Shown here one piece after another: positions 24,585-38,699 of a stretch of DNA of 64,000 nucleotides. The translations under genes were made by a program, and so were the position numbers. Each line of letters begins with the position of its first letter. Position 1 is the first letter of the stretch. Below the pieces are notes generated by a model. The model was not told the DNA's origin and made no database searches. It saw only the letters and a program-made list of their open reading frames with translations. The stretch is from Artocarpus heterophyllus (taxonomy: Eukaryota > Streptophyta > Magnoliopsida > Rosales > Moraceae): positions 19,131,274-19,195,273 of the forward strand of contig CM046350.1 of NCBI GenBank assembly GCA_025403435.1, given 5' to 3'.

Positions 24585-25019
24585 GAAGGGGCAAACAGAA
24601 ACAGGTGTCAGCTGTACTGTTCAGGGTCTAGCTCGGTTTCTCAAAATGCCAAGATGCGTTTAGTTACTCGGGGTACAATAGCCAAAACTGAAAATTGAGA
24701 TTTAAGAAAGAGTTGTTTAATCGTATGCCATCTAATATCACTCTTGAATGGAAGGCTGCAAGTTAAGGAGCCTTTTCTATATGAATGTTGTTGGGAATGG
24801 GGATGTTTGGTTGAGGTTAATGACTGGTTTTTATTGCCAGCAGTTTAGTACGGCATTGTTTTGCATAATGTATATTAGAAATCCATAAAAAAGATGGATT
24901 CTGCAGAAATTTTGAAATCTCTTGCTTTTTGGTTGGAAACTTGGAATAGTTTTCAGCACTAGAATTTGGAACTTCTTATCGCATGACTGGTTTATAATTG
25001 ATGCCCTAATGGAGTTTCA
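24585..25019. other. Former 3' flank of the transporter, no gene seen
   Basis: Non-coding sequence after the ABCB stop (24582-24584), with no recognisable feature up to the MITE at 25020. Confidence 0.5.
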
Positions 25020-25185
25020 AGGGTGTTTCGGAAAATTAGTTCTAATCAAAACTTTTTGTTACTGCAGTGTAAAGCTGTCAAATACTACAATGATTAGAAA
25101 AAAGTAAGCTACAATATAAAAGCTCTCACATGTTATAGTTTTCAATTCAAAAGTTTAAATTCTAACTATACCTCCCAAACACTCT
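25020..25185. mobile_element. MITE with AGxGTGTTT ends
   Basis: Left end AGGGTGTTTCGGAAAATTAG; right end, read inward, AGAGTGTTTGGGAGGTATAG. The internal part (GTAAAGCTGTCAAATACTACAATG, CAATATAAAAGCTCTCACATG in pieces) resembles that of the MITE at 41418-41577. It lies between the broken transporter and the 3' end of the SH3P3 gene. Confidence 0.5.
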
Positions 25186-25508
25186 AGAAGACAGTCTTGG
25201 GAAATGACTTTTCAAGCCTTACCCCAATGGCCAATGTAACAGGTGTCGTTCCCATTATCAACCTCTTCACACATCAATAATTTTTGTTGATCTATAAACA
25301 TGACAAATATTTTCTCAGGAATCTGAACAATGAGAACCTTGATTAATCTTTTCAATGTATACAAGAAAGAATATACACACACACATATTGGCTCTGTCCT
25401 TGAAAAGGGAGGCAAAACATGCCAAAAATTCTAAAGGTAAAGACTTAAACACAAATCGTCTCCAACTGTTTTATGTTACAAAAGAGGTGAACAATATTGG
25501 AAAACAAC

Positions 25509-28500
25509 TCAATAAACTTCAGTAGCGACATCATTGGTGGTGGGAATCCTTTGGCGCTTCTCCACATAGGCTGTTGGGAACCATCCAGCTTTTCCTTTGC
25601 ACTCCCCTTCTGACCATCCTGATTGACTCACCTGAGTAAAGCATAAAGGTTTCAGAAAAAAGCTGAAAAAATCTCAAATTCTTTTCCTTACTTTTGACTT
25701 CTTTCCAGATGTGGTCAATTTGCTTCATAGTGAATGTAATTTCTTTCATCACTAGACGCATGGGTGACAGCAATTTTGTGTCTTGGTTATAATAAAGATA
25801 CAAAGTCAGATTGTTGATTCGAAAGAGTGGCAAGTTTCTGAAAAATGAAAATAAAACGAAACAAATAAGAGGGGGGTGGAACAAAAAGGAACAAAAACCC
25901 CAAACAAGCAGGAAATTAAAATAAAAAAGATAGTGGAGTCAAGAAGAAATAGGGAGCATGAACCGACAAGAATGAGGTAAAAAAAAGAAACACACTCACA
26001 AAACGAAATTGAGAAACAAATAATCAAGTTATTAGAGTGGGGATAGTGCCAAAGGGTGAAACAAGGGTGAATTTGAATGGAATATATGCATTAGAAGGTA
26101 AATAAAGATCAATATTACGGAGAGTTCAAATCATTTTTTCTTTTTTCTTCTTTCTCTCTCTTCTTTTGCTAAGAAGTTTATCTCTTCCATCAAGAAGCAC
26201 AGGCTAACCAAAAGCATTTCATAAATTTATGAAAAAGAAGTGCCAAAAAATCATGCACTTGATCCATCGGTTCAAGTTAGCAGAATGCCACTAGAATGGA
26301 TTCTTACTTTTATCCATAGTGAAGATTCATGTCAAGGGAATTCTTTAGAAGAATAAAATGCAAATAGAATACCAGGAGATGAGATTCTTGCTTGAATTCA
26401 TACTGAAGATTCAGGTCCCGTGAATTCTTTAGGAGAATGAAATGCAAAGCGAATTTCCTTCAATCATTTTACTGCTTAAAAAAACTACGTCGAGAAACAA
26501 TCCAACACTCTTTGTTGTCTTCCTAACAATTACCACTGAGTTATTTGATGATCTCCAAACTTAAACAGATGTCAAATACAATTGATGCATTGTTAAAACT
26601 GCAACTAAGATATTCTGAAAAGGAGATAAAAGAATACCTTTCGCACAACAACATAATCACCAACTGACAAGCTCAGTTCCTTCTCAGACTCTGCAGTAAA
26701 AGGATGCATTGCCTGCACAATTTGAGTGAGAAAATTTACAAGTCATGAAGCTGGTTAAAAGTGGCCAACAACAGGCACTATAACCATTATCTAGTATCCT
26801 ATAAGTAAAAGCAACATTAATATTTGACGCATCTAATTCTTGAGTAGATTATATAATGTCTTCAACATTAAAGGACGTCATTCAATTTTTTCCTGCAAAA
26901 GAGCTAAATCTTTTCCGTTCAAGGATATACTATCCTCCTTTTATCTGTTTATGCCTTCTCTGAAATCCGAATATTTGATATATATTTCTGTTGCTTAATT
27001 TTGGCCAAAAAAGGACCTGTCAGATTTGTCGGCTCTTGCACTCATATGCTGTAAACTAAGCCTACACGTATGAGAGCATTAGAGTGAGATAAAACAAATG
27101 TTTATGAATGATCTTCACAAACAAAATATATATATATATATCATTTTTTATCAGCTATTAGATACAGTTGACTTTTCTCCGAAAATCTTAGCTTTTCCCT
27201 TTATTTTTTATTCTTACTATTATCACTTTTTTTTATAAACGGGCCGGCGAAAAAAACATTAATGTATCTGGGTAGTACGCCTGGAACAAAAAGGATTGTC
27301 CTACAATTTTGGTGATTACAAAAATAAAGGATTATATCCCTCTCTCTTAGTGTCTTTCCACTTCTGTCATTCAAAAACAAACACTTCGCCTAATCCCTTT
27401 GAATCCCAGCCCGCTTTTTCCCCAACTAACCCATTACATTACGACCACTGAACAAACTTGGTTGACATACATAGTTATGCACCCCTAAATACTTTCCTTA
27501 TTATGAAGTATGAAATAAATGTAAATAACATCAATATTTTCATATGTGGTAATAGTGTGTAGAAAGTTTCAAGTTCAGAAAGAGGCACCATACTTCAGCC
27601 AAGAAGTACGTTTTGTTGCCAGAGAAATTATCTGATGGAATCACAGGAGGCGCTGACTCTTTACGCTGTTTCTCTGTCACCATCTGATACAATTTCCAGG
27701 TGAAGTTAAAATCTTAGATTTGCTTACTAAATAGACGTTAACAGTTTAATGTAGGGCAGAACCAACCTCAGCTTCAACATCACCAAGGATAGCAGCGATT
27801 CTAAGGTGATAGTTCTTTTCTCCTTCAACCTTTAAAAGGGTAAGCTTTGTTAGGATCACAAAACTCCAGGAACCTTAAATGCCTCGATCAAGAAACTTAT
27901 TCCTGAAACCATATGCATACAAACCAGCGCAACGAGCCTTTGGAAAGTCAGTCTTTGTTGCTGTGATTCAACAGCAGCCAATGCAGTTGCAGCTTCTTTG
28001 CCCAGAACAGCCATGTTTGCTTTAAGTTCTTGCATCTTGGCTTCTGCTGCATGCAGCTTTGCAACATATTCGTGGTTTGAAAGTTCCCTTACCCTTGCTT
28101 GTCTTCTAGAAACTTCAGCTGCCTGTTTGCTTTTAATCGTCAATATGAATTATAAGTATGTAAGGTATAAAGACGAGCAAAGACAAGAAAATATAAGAAT
28201 TACTCTAATTTGATATCGAGTAATTGCAGAAATATCAATATCAACTTTCAGATACCTGTGTCTCTGCTTCTTGTCTCATTCGACTATAACGTTGTGCAAG
28301 ATGACGAGCATCTTCAAGGGGAGCACCAGCAATCATGGCTCTTAGTGGATCTAAAACCTGGAAGCGTAGAGAACAGGAAGTTCATTATTTTGAATTAATT
28401 TGTCAATAAAGAGTACCAAAATGTATTCCTTTATATTGATATTTCAGAGTTCATTGCATTAATAGAAAATGTGAAGTGGCAATATTAAATATGCTTTGAA

Positions 28501-30877
28501 GGACCCTCAAATATATATATATATGTGTGCGTGTTTTGAAGGTAAAATTTTGAAGTCTTTTTCCCCTTGTAAAGAGGAGGAGCAAAACAAAACAAAAACG
28601 AAAGAAGATAATGCTCTAAAACCACAAAGTCACGCAAACAAGAAATTTGTCTTGCAAAAAAATTTATTTGTTCATATTTTTTAGCTAGTAATTTCCACGC
28701 CTTTACATAGCGAACAATATTTATAAACCAAACATAGACAAATGAATAATATTAATTTAAGAATTCCCTCACTTGGGTTGCTCACTTGCACATTAGATTT
28801 TTATTACTTTAGGACTTAATCTTAAAGTTAGGCTAGCTACAACAAGTTTAGAGAATAAAAAACTCAAAGCCAATTAAGTTAGAATTAATCCCAAAAGCTC
28901 AGACTGATACTAAATTAGTCTAAGAAAACAATCAACATGACAAAAACATACAAACACTTCCCCTAGATAAAAAAGCACTTAAGAGTAATGAATTAGAAGA
29001 AAGCTACACCAGCTAGTCTTTGGAAGGACACTAAAAAAATTCTTTCTTTCTTGAGTACAAATATGAGCAACCAAGAAGTAGACCTAAAGTTTCTCTAGTT
29101 GGGCGTGCAAATGACCTGTGAAGACAGCAGCTTGTTGTATTCTTCTTGTTCTTTTTCTACATGCTTGCGAGCATCACCATATATAGAAGAAGCTTTTGCT
29201 AATATGGTATCGTCTATGTTTTCAGGCTCCATATTTGCAACAGTCCTCGGATAGTTTAGTTCCTAACTACCACAACGGTTATGTAAAAAATACAGCAAAT
29301 AAAAGTGCAAGAACTAAGGCACAGTAAAGTTTATTTGCACGAACGAAGAATAACATTAGCTAAATTAAGATATAATAAGACAATGCCACAGGTAATGATT
29401 GAAAGATTTTCTACCTGTTTCAATATGCTTGTATCCTATGGCCACAAATGATTCTGCTGCTCTGACAATTTCTTTCTGAAAGTCCTGGAAAACAAGAAAA
29501 GAGCATACCACATGTTGATGAAAATGAATCCAACAGGCATCGGATTTTGATAGAAATTGGGTAAAAAGAAAAAGGACAGACCGAAACATGTCCAACAATT
29601 TAAAAATCAAAAAGTAAATTACAAGAACTACCAGTAATAAAAAGCAAAACCCCTAGGTACCTTCCCTCCACGAGTGGATCTATAAAGTTTCTCTAATTGT
29701 TGATGTCTCTGCATCTCAATCTCATCTATTACCATCACACTGTGAGCTTTCGTAACCACTTCCAGCAAACTGCTTTATTACAGCCTGAAATTCAAAATAA
29801 AAATAACAAGAGCAAAAGATGGTCAGGATCTTTTTTCTTTAAAAAAAAAAAGAAAAAAAAAAAAGAAAAAAAGAAAACTGGAAATGAAGAATTCATGCAA
29901 GTAAAAAAGATAATGTAATGACAAAGTTAGTGTTGGGGGATTTTCTCAAGTGCTCAAATCACATGGCACGTCCTCCTCGAGGATGGACCTCAATAAATGA
30001 GAAGACTTCGACATCGATGTGACTGGATCGAAAAGAAAACCCTAGATACTGCATTGGCGTGCGCACACGTCAAGGTCAAACATTCACCATCATGCAGGGG
30101 TCGAAGAAAGCCATTGAATACGCCGCGACGTTGGGAATACATACTAGAAATCAGGGGTCAAGAATTCTAGACCCGAGCTTGGGTTCCCAGTCAAGATGAG
30201 GACACATATCAATGTTCTAAAAGGAGTATAAAGGAAATTCCTTGTCAGAAATGATAAGGAAAATCCTGGGATATTACGACGTGGAGGGTCAATGCAACAA
30301 CTAACAAGTAGCATAAGAGTTACATTTATGAACCTCAATGGATAAAATTTACCAATTACATGGAATACCGTGCTTAATAAAAACTAGTACTTCCATAATT
30401 CTGCAAATGCACCCAGTAACCAACCAACGTTTACCTCAAATTTTTCTCCAACTTCAAAAGAAACGACACAAACTAATTGAAATGTCCATATATCCAGATG
30501 CGACCTAGGCCGCATCAGATAAGAATCAATCAAACCCCAAGAAAACCGAGTCTATTTCGAATGATTCAGCTGAATTCAAAGTTTCGTCCTCTTTCCCGTC
30601 ATTTTAGTCGAAGAAAATCCAGATCCCAGATACCGAGCAGAAAATAAATAACCTAAGGATCTTCCATTCATTCTTCAGAACTAACCAAACCCAAAAAAAG
30701 CGAGGAAAAAAGTACATACATGAAAGATGTCGATAATCTAATTTACGACATTGTCTCGTGAACCAAACAAAGCAGCAGAAAAAGCTGAAATTAGGAAAAT
30801 TAGGGTATCGAATTGACCTGCTGTTGCTTGGCGACCTGTTCTCTGAGCTTGCTGGCTTGTTTCCGAAGAGCGTCCAT
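25509..30877 (-). CDS. SH3P3: SH3 domain-containing protein 3-like (SH3P3), 10 exons, two apparent +1 frameshifts
   Basis: Exons, in transcription order, are 30877-30818, 29784-29661, 29484-29415, 29262-29116, 28357-28256, 28122-27925, 27829-27767, 27683-27594, 26712-26638 and 25631-25509. All introns are GT-AG. Ignoring two extra bases the product is 349 residues, like Arabidopsis SH3P3. It has a BAR-like coiled-coil region (MDALRKQASKLREQVAKQQQ, then APLEDARHLAQRYSRMRQEA and KMQELKANMAVLGKEA) and a C-terminal SH3 domain (TYFLAEAMHPF, VGDYVVVRK, GWSEGECKGKAGWFPTAYVE). The family acts at membranes in clathrin-vesicle traffic and autophagosome formation. Exon 2 is 124 nt instead of 123 (extra base near 29730) and exon 4 is 147 instead of 146 (near 29226). 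Each shift brings an early stop. With every splice site and other codon intact, this is either a very young pseudogene or two assembly errors. Confidence 0.88.
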
Positions 30878-31399
30878 GGTTATTCTTCTTCAAGTTCTGG
30901 TCTCTTCCAGAGCAAAGCGGAACCGAAATGAAGAAGGAGATCGTTCGGAAGTAGACACAGATCCAGAGATGAAGAAGAGCCTTGGAAATTGTCTTGCTAT
31001 TCTGAAGAAAGCCAAAGAAATAGAATAGTAAGCAATCGGTCGCTCTCTAACATATTCGGATTTTATTATAACGATTTTGCTCTTATTGACAACTGTTCTG
31101 TGGCGGTCAAAGTTGAGAATTACCTTGGGCTCTTAGCGTATATGGCCCAAAAAAAAAAAACAAAGAAAGAAAAGAGCCAAAAAAGAGTGTTTTGGTTAAA
31201 CTCGGTAAATAATGTCATGAATTTTCAAAATATGACGTACAAGACAAATTATAAGAAATTAAAAATATAGTTTACAAAAAATTGAGAATAAAACTCCCAA
31301 AATATCTTCATATTTTTCTTCTTTATATGTTTCACCCTCCTTCTTCGCCGGTGCAGGCGGTGGATGGGAAATATATTATTAATATGTTAATATGGTATT

Positions 31400-33850
31400 T
31401 CTCAAAAAATACAAAGATTTACCAACGACTTCAGTCAAACCACCTGTAAAAAGTTTGGTAACCAAAATATTATATTTACATGTAAATATAAAGATTTGCA
31501 AGGGACTTTCATCAAACCACAGGTAGCCAAAATATAAGTATTAACCTGTAAATATTGTAGTAACTGTGTAAATACAAAAATTTGTTAGACATGTATGTCC
31601 TAAGGAATAAAAACGTAATATGTTTTTGGAGGTATTTTTATCAATAAAGAGTTTATTCATTATTCATATACCAAATTGTTGTCCTCTTTATAGTTTATGT
31701 TTATTAAATATGTAATAAGCAAACAAAAGTCTAAGACTGTTAGTCTAAACCTTTAGAATTAGGCATATAATAGACAGATTATACAGAAAACATGATTCTA
31801 AAGGTGACGGTCTAAATCATAAGAATCGCAATCAAGGGAATAAAGTTGGGCGCTTTTATTTATGTGAAGATTGTTATGTTGTCTATATCTCTAACGGGAG
31901 ATGGTTTGTCTTAACCATTGGAGGTGGACTTCGCGAATAGAAATATTGGCACATTGTCATATGTGATGATGTGTTAAATCGAGACATTAAGTGAATTGAT
32001 TTAGATTAATAATTCTGTCTCGACAAATCGATTCACTTTAGACAATCATATGTGTTGTATCTTAATCTTGAGATGAATAGTGGGCCTGTTATTTTGACTT
32101 GTGTCTTTTGATATACCAAAAGGTGACATCCACATTATATATTGGCAAGCATACCGATACATTGAAGGCATGACTCTTGATAGCGTAGACCAGTTATTCA
32201 TAGATGTGGAATCCATAGCTCCTCTTCAGAAGTAATTGATATCCTCTTATATGCGTTATCTTATAATTGAAAAACTAGAGCGCTCAACCATTTGGAGACA
32301 TAGGTGTAACTGAATGGTATACTTGTCTTTGGATGGTAAGTTTTTCGATGGTGAGATAATGAAACGTAAGATAAAAATAATCAAAAAGTTAAGGCAGAAT
32401 TTATCCTTAAGCCGATTATGGATAATCCTATGGGGGTATGACACATTAGGATATGTCATAGAGACTTAGCTATATGGGCTTCGTAATTCTATATAGTTCG
32501 AAAGTGTAGCTCTAAGCTTTTAGTAGAGTAACGTTGGAGTTAATAATTATGAAATGAATATCTAGGATATTGAGTTTCATAATTATCAAGAGCTTGAACT
32601 ATATAGGTCCATCAGGTCCTCTTTGCTAGCTCATAATAAATCCTAAACGATACGGCGTGCTTTTCTAATAATTGGTGACTTATGTTAAATTATCAGATTA
32701 GTTGAAATTCGATAAGATCAGATAATTCATATTTGTTTATTGGTTGAATTAATTTTGCGAAAAAAAATTAATTCAAGATAAACTTGTTGATTTATCGGGA
32801 TCAGATAATTCATGTCTATTTATCAGTTGGATTAATTTTGAATAAATTAATTCAAGATAAACTTGTTGAATTATCAAAAATATTTGTTTTCCTAGAGATT
32901 ATCTAGATATGACTATTTTATTCATATAATTTTTCTACTGGGTTATTTGAATTAAAACTGAGGCTCTATCCTAAAAATCTAGGGTGGGAAATAAAATATT
33001 GGCATGGATCATTTATCATAAGTTCGGCAAGCCGATCTTTAAGTTTGGCCTGCCGATGGAGTAAGTTTGACAGGCCGATCTGCTAATATGGCTTGCTGAC
33101 CGAACAATTTCTGATCAAGCATTTTTAGACACGATTTCTTATCTGATATTGATTCTAATTCAAATTTTTGAGGCCTTATCTGATAAGGACTGACCCTTGG
33201 GCCCAACCTTTATAAAAAGGGAGTGAGACACATTGTCATTTAGACCAATTAAGAAATTTAGAGTGAGTACTCTGCTAGTGAGACTCTGAAACTCCCAGAA
33301 AGTTGTTATTCACAAATCACGAACTATAGCTTTGAGTATTTCTCAATTGGTTGGAAGAAGAGTTGCCTAATGGAAGAGCTATATGAGTGTGCCCATACAC
33401 ATACCAGTCGTTGATAGAGAATAGCAAAGAAGGCCAATTGGTTGATATCCTTCTACAACGCCCTTCTCTTCATCGATTGAAGAATCTTTTTGGTATCCAA
33501 GGTTAATAGGATCTAGTTAATTTATGCATATAGCGTGTCAAACTTGTGTCTTCAAAAATACTCTGATATAAAAAAAACTTTAAAATTCCACTACGTACTA
33601 CTTTTCCAACAAAATTCACTGGCAACTTTATCAAACCATTGGCGGCAACCGGAAAACACAACATTAACCTGTAAATATTGTATTAATGTGTAAATACAAA
33701 AACTCACAAGTGGCCAGAAAATACAGCATTGATCTATAAATACAAAACATTACCATCAACTTCCTCGAACCACCAACGACCCAAAAATGCAATATTAATG
33801 ACCAAATATTGTACATGTAAATACAAAGAAAAAAATACCAACGACATTGA
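31400..33850 (+). repeat. Tandem repeat of roughly 90 bp, interrupted by a solo LTR
   Basis: Successive units share ACCAACGACTT or similar, CAAACCACxxGTxxCCAAAAT, ATTAACCTGTAAATATTGTA and GTGTAAATACAAA. Units at 31400-31582 continue after the inserted LTR at 33612-33850, which shows the array predates that insertion. The ORF at 33729-33989 arises from the array. Confidence 0.55.
31583..33611 (+). mobile_element. Solo LTR, probably Copia type, 2029 bp
   Basis: It begins TGTTAGACATGTATGTCC, ends ACTTTTCCAACA, and is flanked by the direct repeat AAATT at 31578-31582 and 33612-33616. CCTTTATAAAAAGGGAG near 33208 is a good TATA box, followed by a plausible R region. No internal retrotransposon sequence or second LTR is present, as expected after recombination between two LTRs. 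Copia assignment rests on the TGTTAGACATGT-type start and is moderate. Confidence 0.75.
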
Positions 33851-34668
33851 CGAACATCAACGGCATTGCCGCCACATTGCCCCCATAATCTGCCCCAATC
33901 TAATGATATTGCCTCATCAGAAAGACTTTTTGTCGTGCGATCTACATAGCCCAGTCATCGCCTCAAATCTCCACTGTTTCTGCCACTAATAACATCACAA
34001 GCTTGTGATCTTGGTTAAAACTCCTCGTGATCTGAACCAAAACTCTTTGCAATCTCAACTGACACGAAGTTATTCTGTGTCATGTGCCTGCATATCTGCT
34101 CTGTGAAATCGTTTCTTCGTTACTCCATCGTCAATTTGTCACTCACAATCTCACCGAACCTCGACAGTGACGGAGAAGAGAATCACGCGAGCTGGATGTC
34201 AAGGATCAACCTTCACTGAACATCAATGGTGACAAAGAAGATGATAACGACTAATGGCAAGCTCAAACATTGACTCAGGTTTGGGTGGAACAACATCCTA
34301 ACATCGACGACCTCGAATGGCGGCCCGAGGTGATGGCAAAAAACCAATGAGCTAAAGTTGGATGGCAAAACTAGTTGAGAGAAAGGGAGGGGGAAAGGCA
34401 GAGAGAGGAAAGAGAGATTCTTGGAAAAGAAACCAGAATCAAAAGAGAAAAAAAGAGAACAAAGGGGGAGGAGAGAAAGAAAAATCTGAAATTTGAAAGC
34501 ATTATTTGATTTTGTGTTTTTTAGGGTACTTTGGCCTTTTTATGCTTTAAAAAAACTGATTGACACTAAATATGCTATTTTCTTCTCATTTTCAAAACTA
34601 CTGATATAATATACTAATAAACTTAAAAAATGTAATATTTCGTATAATTTCTCAAAAAATAAAGCTTG

Positions 34669-35209
34669 GATTAATTTATGCCACTAAAATAAATAATTGC
34701 AAAGAATGTCACCCTACATCATCATATTATAATACCAAATATTCCCTTAAGTATCTGATACCCACCATAGTTACCAACTGGTATCTACCATAGTTGCCCC
34801 TATATCCAGTATCCGCCATGGTTACTGTCGGTATTTATACAGTTATCAACTGGTACCCACATAGTGACTAGCCAAAAACCACCAAAACTAACGACACTAC
34901 AGCTGTCTTTGTCACCAAAAAATCACAAAAAGACACAAATATTAAAAAAATAAAGTAAACTAAATCATACACAAATTAATAATCAAGTAAAAAAAAATCA
35001 TACACAAACACAAAAACATAAACTAAATCACACTAGAAAGCAAAAAAAAAAAATTAAAAAAAACCCTTATAAGCAAATCAAGCTTTATCCTCCTTAGCGG
35101 CGGTGACTAAAATGGTGTCAAGGTTTAGCGAATCTATTGAAAAAATCAGTTTGGTAACACAACATAGTTTTAAAATTTTTAATAATTACCCAGGAAACTA
35201 ACTCATGAT
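34669..35209. other. AT-rich DNA, no gene seen
   Basis: A short simple motif built on GTATCYRCCATAGTTACC is repeated around 34750-34860. The remainder is A-rich. No coding sequence is supported. Confidence 0.45.
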
Positions 35210-35754
35210 TGTGACGACCCGTCCTTTTCGAAAAGTCATTTAACTTTCTTAAACATCGTTCTTAAACATTAATCTTACTTACTTAGTAAGAAAAATACTA
35301 AAAAAAAATTTTTTTCTTTAAATATTCTTTAAAACATACTTACAAGCTATTGCAACTTTTGTCGCATTTCAAGTTGAAACCTCGCTCAACAATTGACTTT
35401 AAAACCATTTTAAATCGTTTCTTAAAACTTAATAAGAAGCATTAACTGAACCGTAACTTAAAACTTATTTTTATTATTAAGTTAAACTTTTCGTAAAATG
35501 CATATCTTAAAACTTTGAAAACATATCTTAAAACTTTGATTTTCTTAAAACTTTAGAAACACTATATTAAAAAGTGGAAAACATTTTCTTTGTGTAGCAA
35601 AAGCAAACTATGGTGGTATCCATACCCAAATATTCGCATCTATTTTTCGCAGCATCCAACTCTTTTAACAGGTCCTACTGGTTGCTCATAAAACTACCTA
35701 CTGCATGAAGAAACTTTTAATGAGCTTTCGCTCAGTAAGTTCAAACAAAATCTC

Positions 35755-36840
35755 ACAAAACATTTAAAACATGCTTTAAAAACTTTTCTCATAAAAACCT
35801 TTCTCTTAAAATGTTTTTCATAAATATCTCTAAAAACATTTTTCATAAAATATTTCTGAAACTTTTTGCATAAACGTTTTTCGTAAAACATTTCTTGAAT
35901 GTTTTTCTTAAAACGTCATTCATAAACCTTTTCTTGAAAACATAAAAATGTTTTTCATAAACATTTAACGTAAAAAATTTCTCAAAATATCTTTCATAAC
36001 ATAACATATAAATATTTCATAAAAAGGAATTCAAGCAAAATCAGAATGCATGATTCTATTTATGCTCAATTTTGAACTTTCATTTATGAGTGTCTTATGA
36101 AGATTCTCTTCTTACTTTAACTTTCTATCTTTGTTCCTTAACTTTCCTTATCTTACTTTAACTTTCTATTCATGTTCCTTAACTTTCCTTATTTTACTTT
36201 AGTGTTCATACCAACACCCTTAATCATAAGATCATAAACATTATGTTTCCCTTGCGAAAGACTTGAGACCATCAAACATCAAGGTCATACACCTCACATC
36301 TAGGAGGTCAAACTTTAACTTACTTTCATTACCTCACAACAAGGAGGCTGGAACGACACTTTCTCTTTATCTTTACATTACCTTCTTGTTAACTTTAGTG
36401 AGCATATCAAATGCAATCACATCATATGCAAACACACTTGCAAATCATAGCTTGTACTGTAAAATCTATTGCATAACAAATGCAACATAAAACGCAAGCA
36501 CATTTTACAAATCATAACTTGTACTCTAACACTTATTGCATAACAAATGCAACTTATTGCATAACAAATGCATCATATAACGCAAACACATTTTGTAAAT
36601 CATAACATCTACTCATTTAAACATTGTGCATTTCACATGCAACCATACTTCAAATACATTGAAAATCATAACTTGAACTTTTAAAAACATTATACATATC
36701 AATATACAAATAGACTTTAAACATAACAGTTGCAAATTCATTACAAATCTTGCTTTCAATCTTTAAAACTTTTTGCATAATAAATGTAAACATACTTTAA
36801 AAGAAACTTGCATAATAATTGCAAACTCATTTATAAACGT
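35755..36840. repeat. Simple internal repeat arrays within the long LTR
   Basis: From 35755 to 36010 variants of TTTTTCATAAAACATTTCT recur every 20-30 bases. From 36395 to 36840, units with TTGCATAACAAATGCAAC and ACAAATCATAACTTGTACT recur every 50-90 bases. Such arrays suggest replication slippage within the LTR. The ORFs across them are not genes. Confidence 0.55.
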
Positions 36841-38489
36841 ATATATAAATATTTAAAAATCATTTACTTCAGCTGTAGGTGAGATTTGAACTTACCTGGA
36901 CTACGCTCTAGCATTCTCTATTTTGTTATTTTTCCTTCCATTAGTCAATCTCTGTGTCATAATCATACGAAACAGGACTAATTAGTTAACTTTCTTTTTA
37001 TCAATCTACTCGATTGATAATAAAACGTAAACATTAAACATTCATTCCTTTTTTTCATAACTTGGTATACTATCGGTTTACCCTTCTCTTTACTTAATTT
37101 TGTAACCCACCTAGTTACCTTTCCCTTTGCTTAAGTATATCACCACCGAGTTAACATTCTTTCTGCTTAGCTCGGCTAACCCATCGGGTTACCTCCTTCT
37201 TTACTCGACTTTGTAACCTACCAGGGTTACCTCTTGTTTACTTGAACATCTTTATTAAATCTCTTGTCACACATAACGGTTTTGTTACCTAACATATTAC
37301 AAAACATTTTTCCTCTAGGAACGTTATGCTAAATTGGAGGGTTTCGACTCTGTTCTAGCCGTTTTCTTTATAATGACGATTTTACCCTTTGTGGGTTTTT
37401 CGTCAATTTCTATAACTTATTACACTCATTGCTTAATTTTACTATTTCATTACTTACATAATATGAAAAAAATTCTCACTAAGGAATGTTTCTTGACATC
37501 GGACGTTTCAAGTCTGTTTTGGCCTTTTTGCAAAATGACCATTTTGCCCTTAATCTATTTTTCCTAAACTAAACTTTAATTTCTTAAAAACTTAGCATCT
37601 ATGATACTTACTGCCTACAGCAGTGTAAGAAACCACCTGTTCCCTAGTGACAACCCAATTTTCACACAATTTTATAGGTTTTGGCCCGACAAACAAAGAT
37701 ATTTACATTTTTGCCCTCGGAAACAAAAAATGATCACTTTATACCAAAATGCTCAGTTTCTTACAAGGAATAAAACTTACAAAAGCACTATTGTCGAATT
37801 CGAAACATTTCATAACAGTTTTCAATTCTTGAAATTTTGTGCCTAAAATTTCGTAAAATTCATAACTTATCAACCGGGCAGAATTTTAGAAAATTGCCCA
37901 CATTGTCCTAACAGTTTTGACAAGTTCTACAACTTTTGTGTTTTAACTTTCTTGAAATTCCATCATTTAGAGGGACTTTTTGGACTGATTTTTAAATCTG
38001 CAGAGAATTCATTTTCTTTACAATTTAGTCCCTTTTGGAATTTCACCAAAACCCTTACTTTCTTCTTTCCATCATCATCATCAATCAACATATAACATAA
38101 AACAACCATGTCATATTGTCCATATTACATGCCATGGCTTAAACATTTAATCAAACATTTTGTATACATAAAAAAAAAAAAGCATAAACTTTTCTAGTAT
38201 AAAGTTTAGAATTTACCTAAACTTTGCCAATCTTTTTGATCCTCCACTTGTGCAATTAAACTTGCTTAGATTCCCTAGTCATAAACCATGACAAAATCCT
38301 ATTAAAAAGCCATCCATCACCTTGAAAAAAAATCATTAAAACCCTTAGAAAAAGTTTGAAATCTTACCTCCCAAGTTGCAAAACTTTGCACTAAAACATT
38401 AGGGCTTGTCTTAAGCTTAATTTGGAGGCTTGGAAACCATCAAAATTTTTGAGAAGAATTAGAGTGGTGGTTTTTGGGAGGAAGAAATG

Positions 38490-38668
38490 GAGACTTTTTT
38501 TTTTTCTTCCTTTCTTTCTTCCTTTCTTTCTTTCTTTCTTTTCCTTTCTTTCTTTCCTTCTTTCCTTTCCTTTTCACACTTCCTTTTTTTTTCCCCACAG
38601 TGGAGACCATTATTTGGTCTCTTATATAATGAGCTAATTCAACTTTTTTTTCTTTTTCTTTTCTTTTC

Positions 38669-38699
<31 letters not shown>

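Larger units (their letters stand above)
31228..34668. mobile_element. Non-autonomous Mutator-like element with internal tandem repeats
   Basis: The left edge reads GACAAATTATAAGAAATTAAA and the right edge, read inward, GAGAAATTATACGAAATATT, the same terminal motif as at 14498-14542. Inside are tandem repeats (31400-31582 and 33612-33850) and a purine-rich leader-like block at 34370-34470. There is no transposase. A 2.0-kb solo LTR (31583-33611) is inserted in it. The borders are approximate, since no clean 9-bp duplication was seen. Confidence 0.4.

Noticed and set aside
35755..36840. Possible CRISPR-like array
   Set aside because: Repeat units are degenerate, unevenly spaced, lie inside a plant LTR and have no spacer structure.
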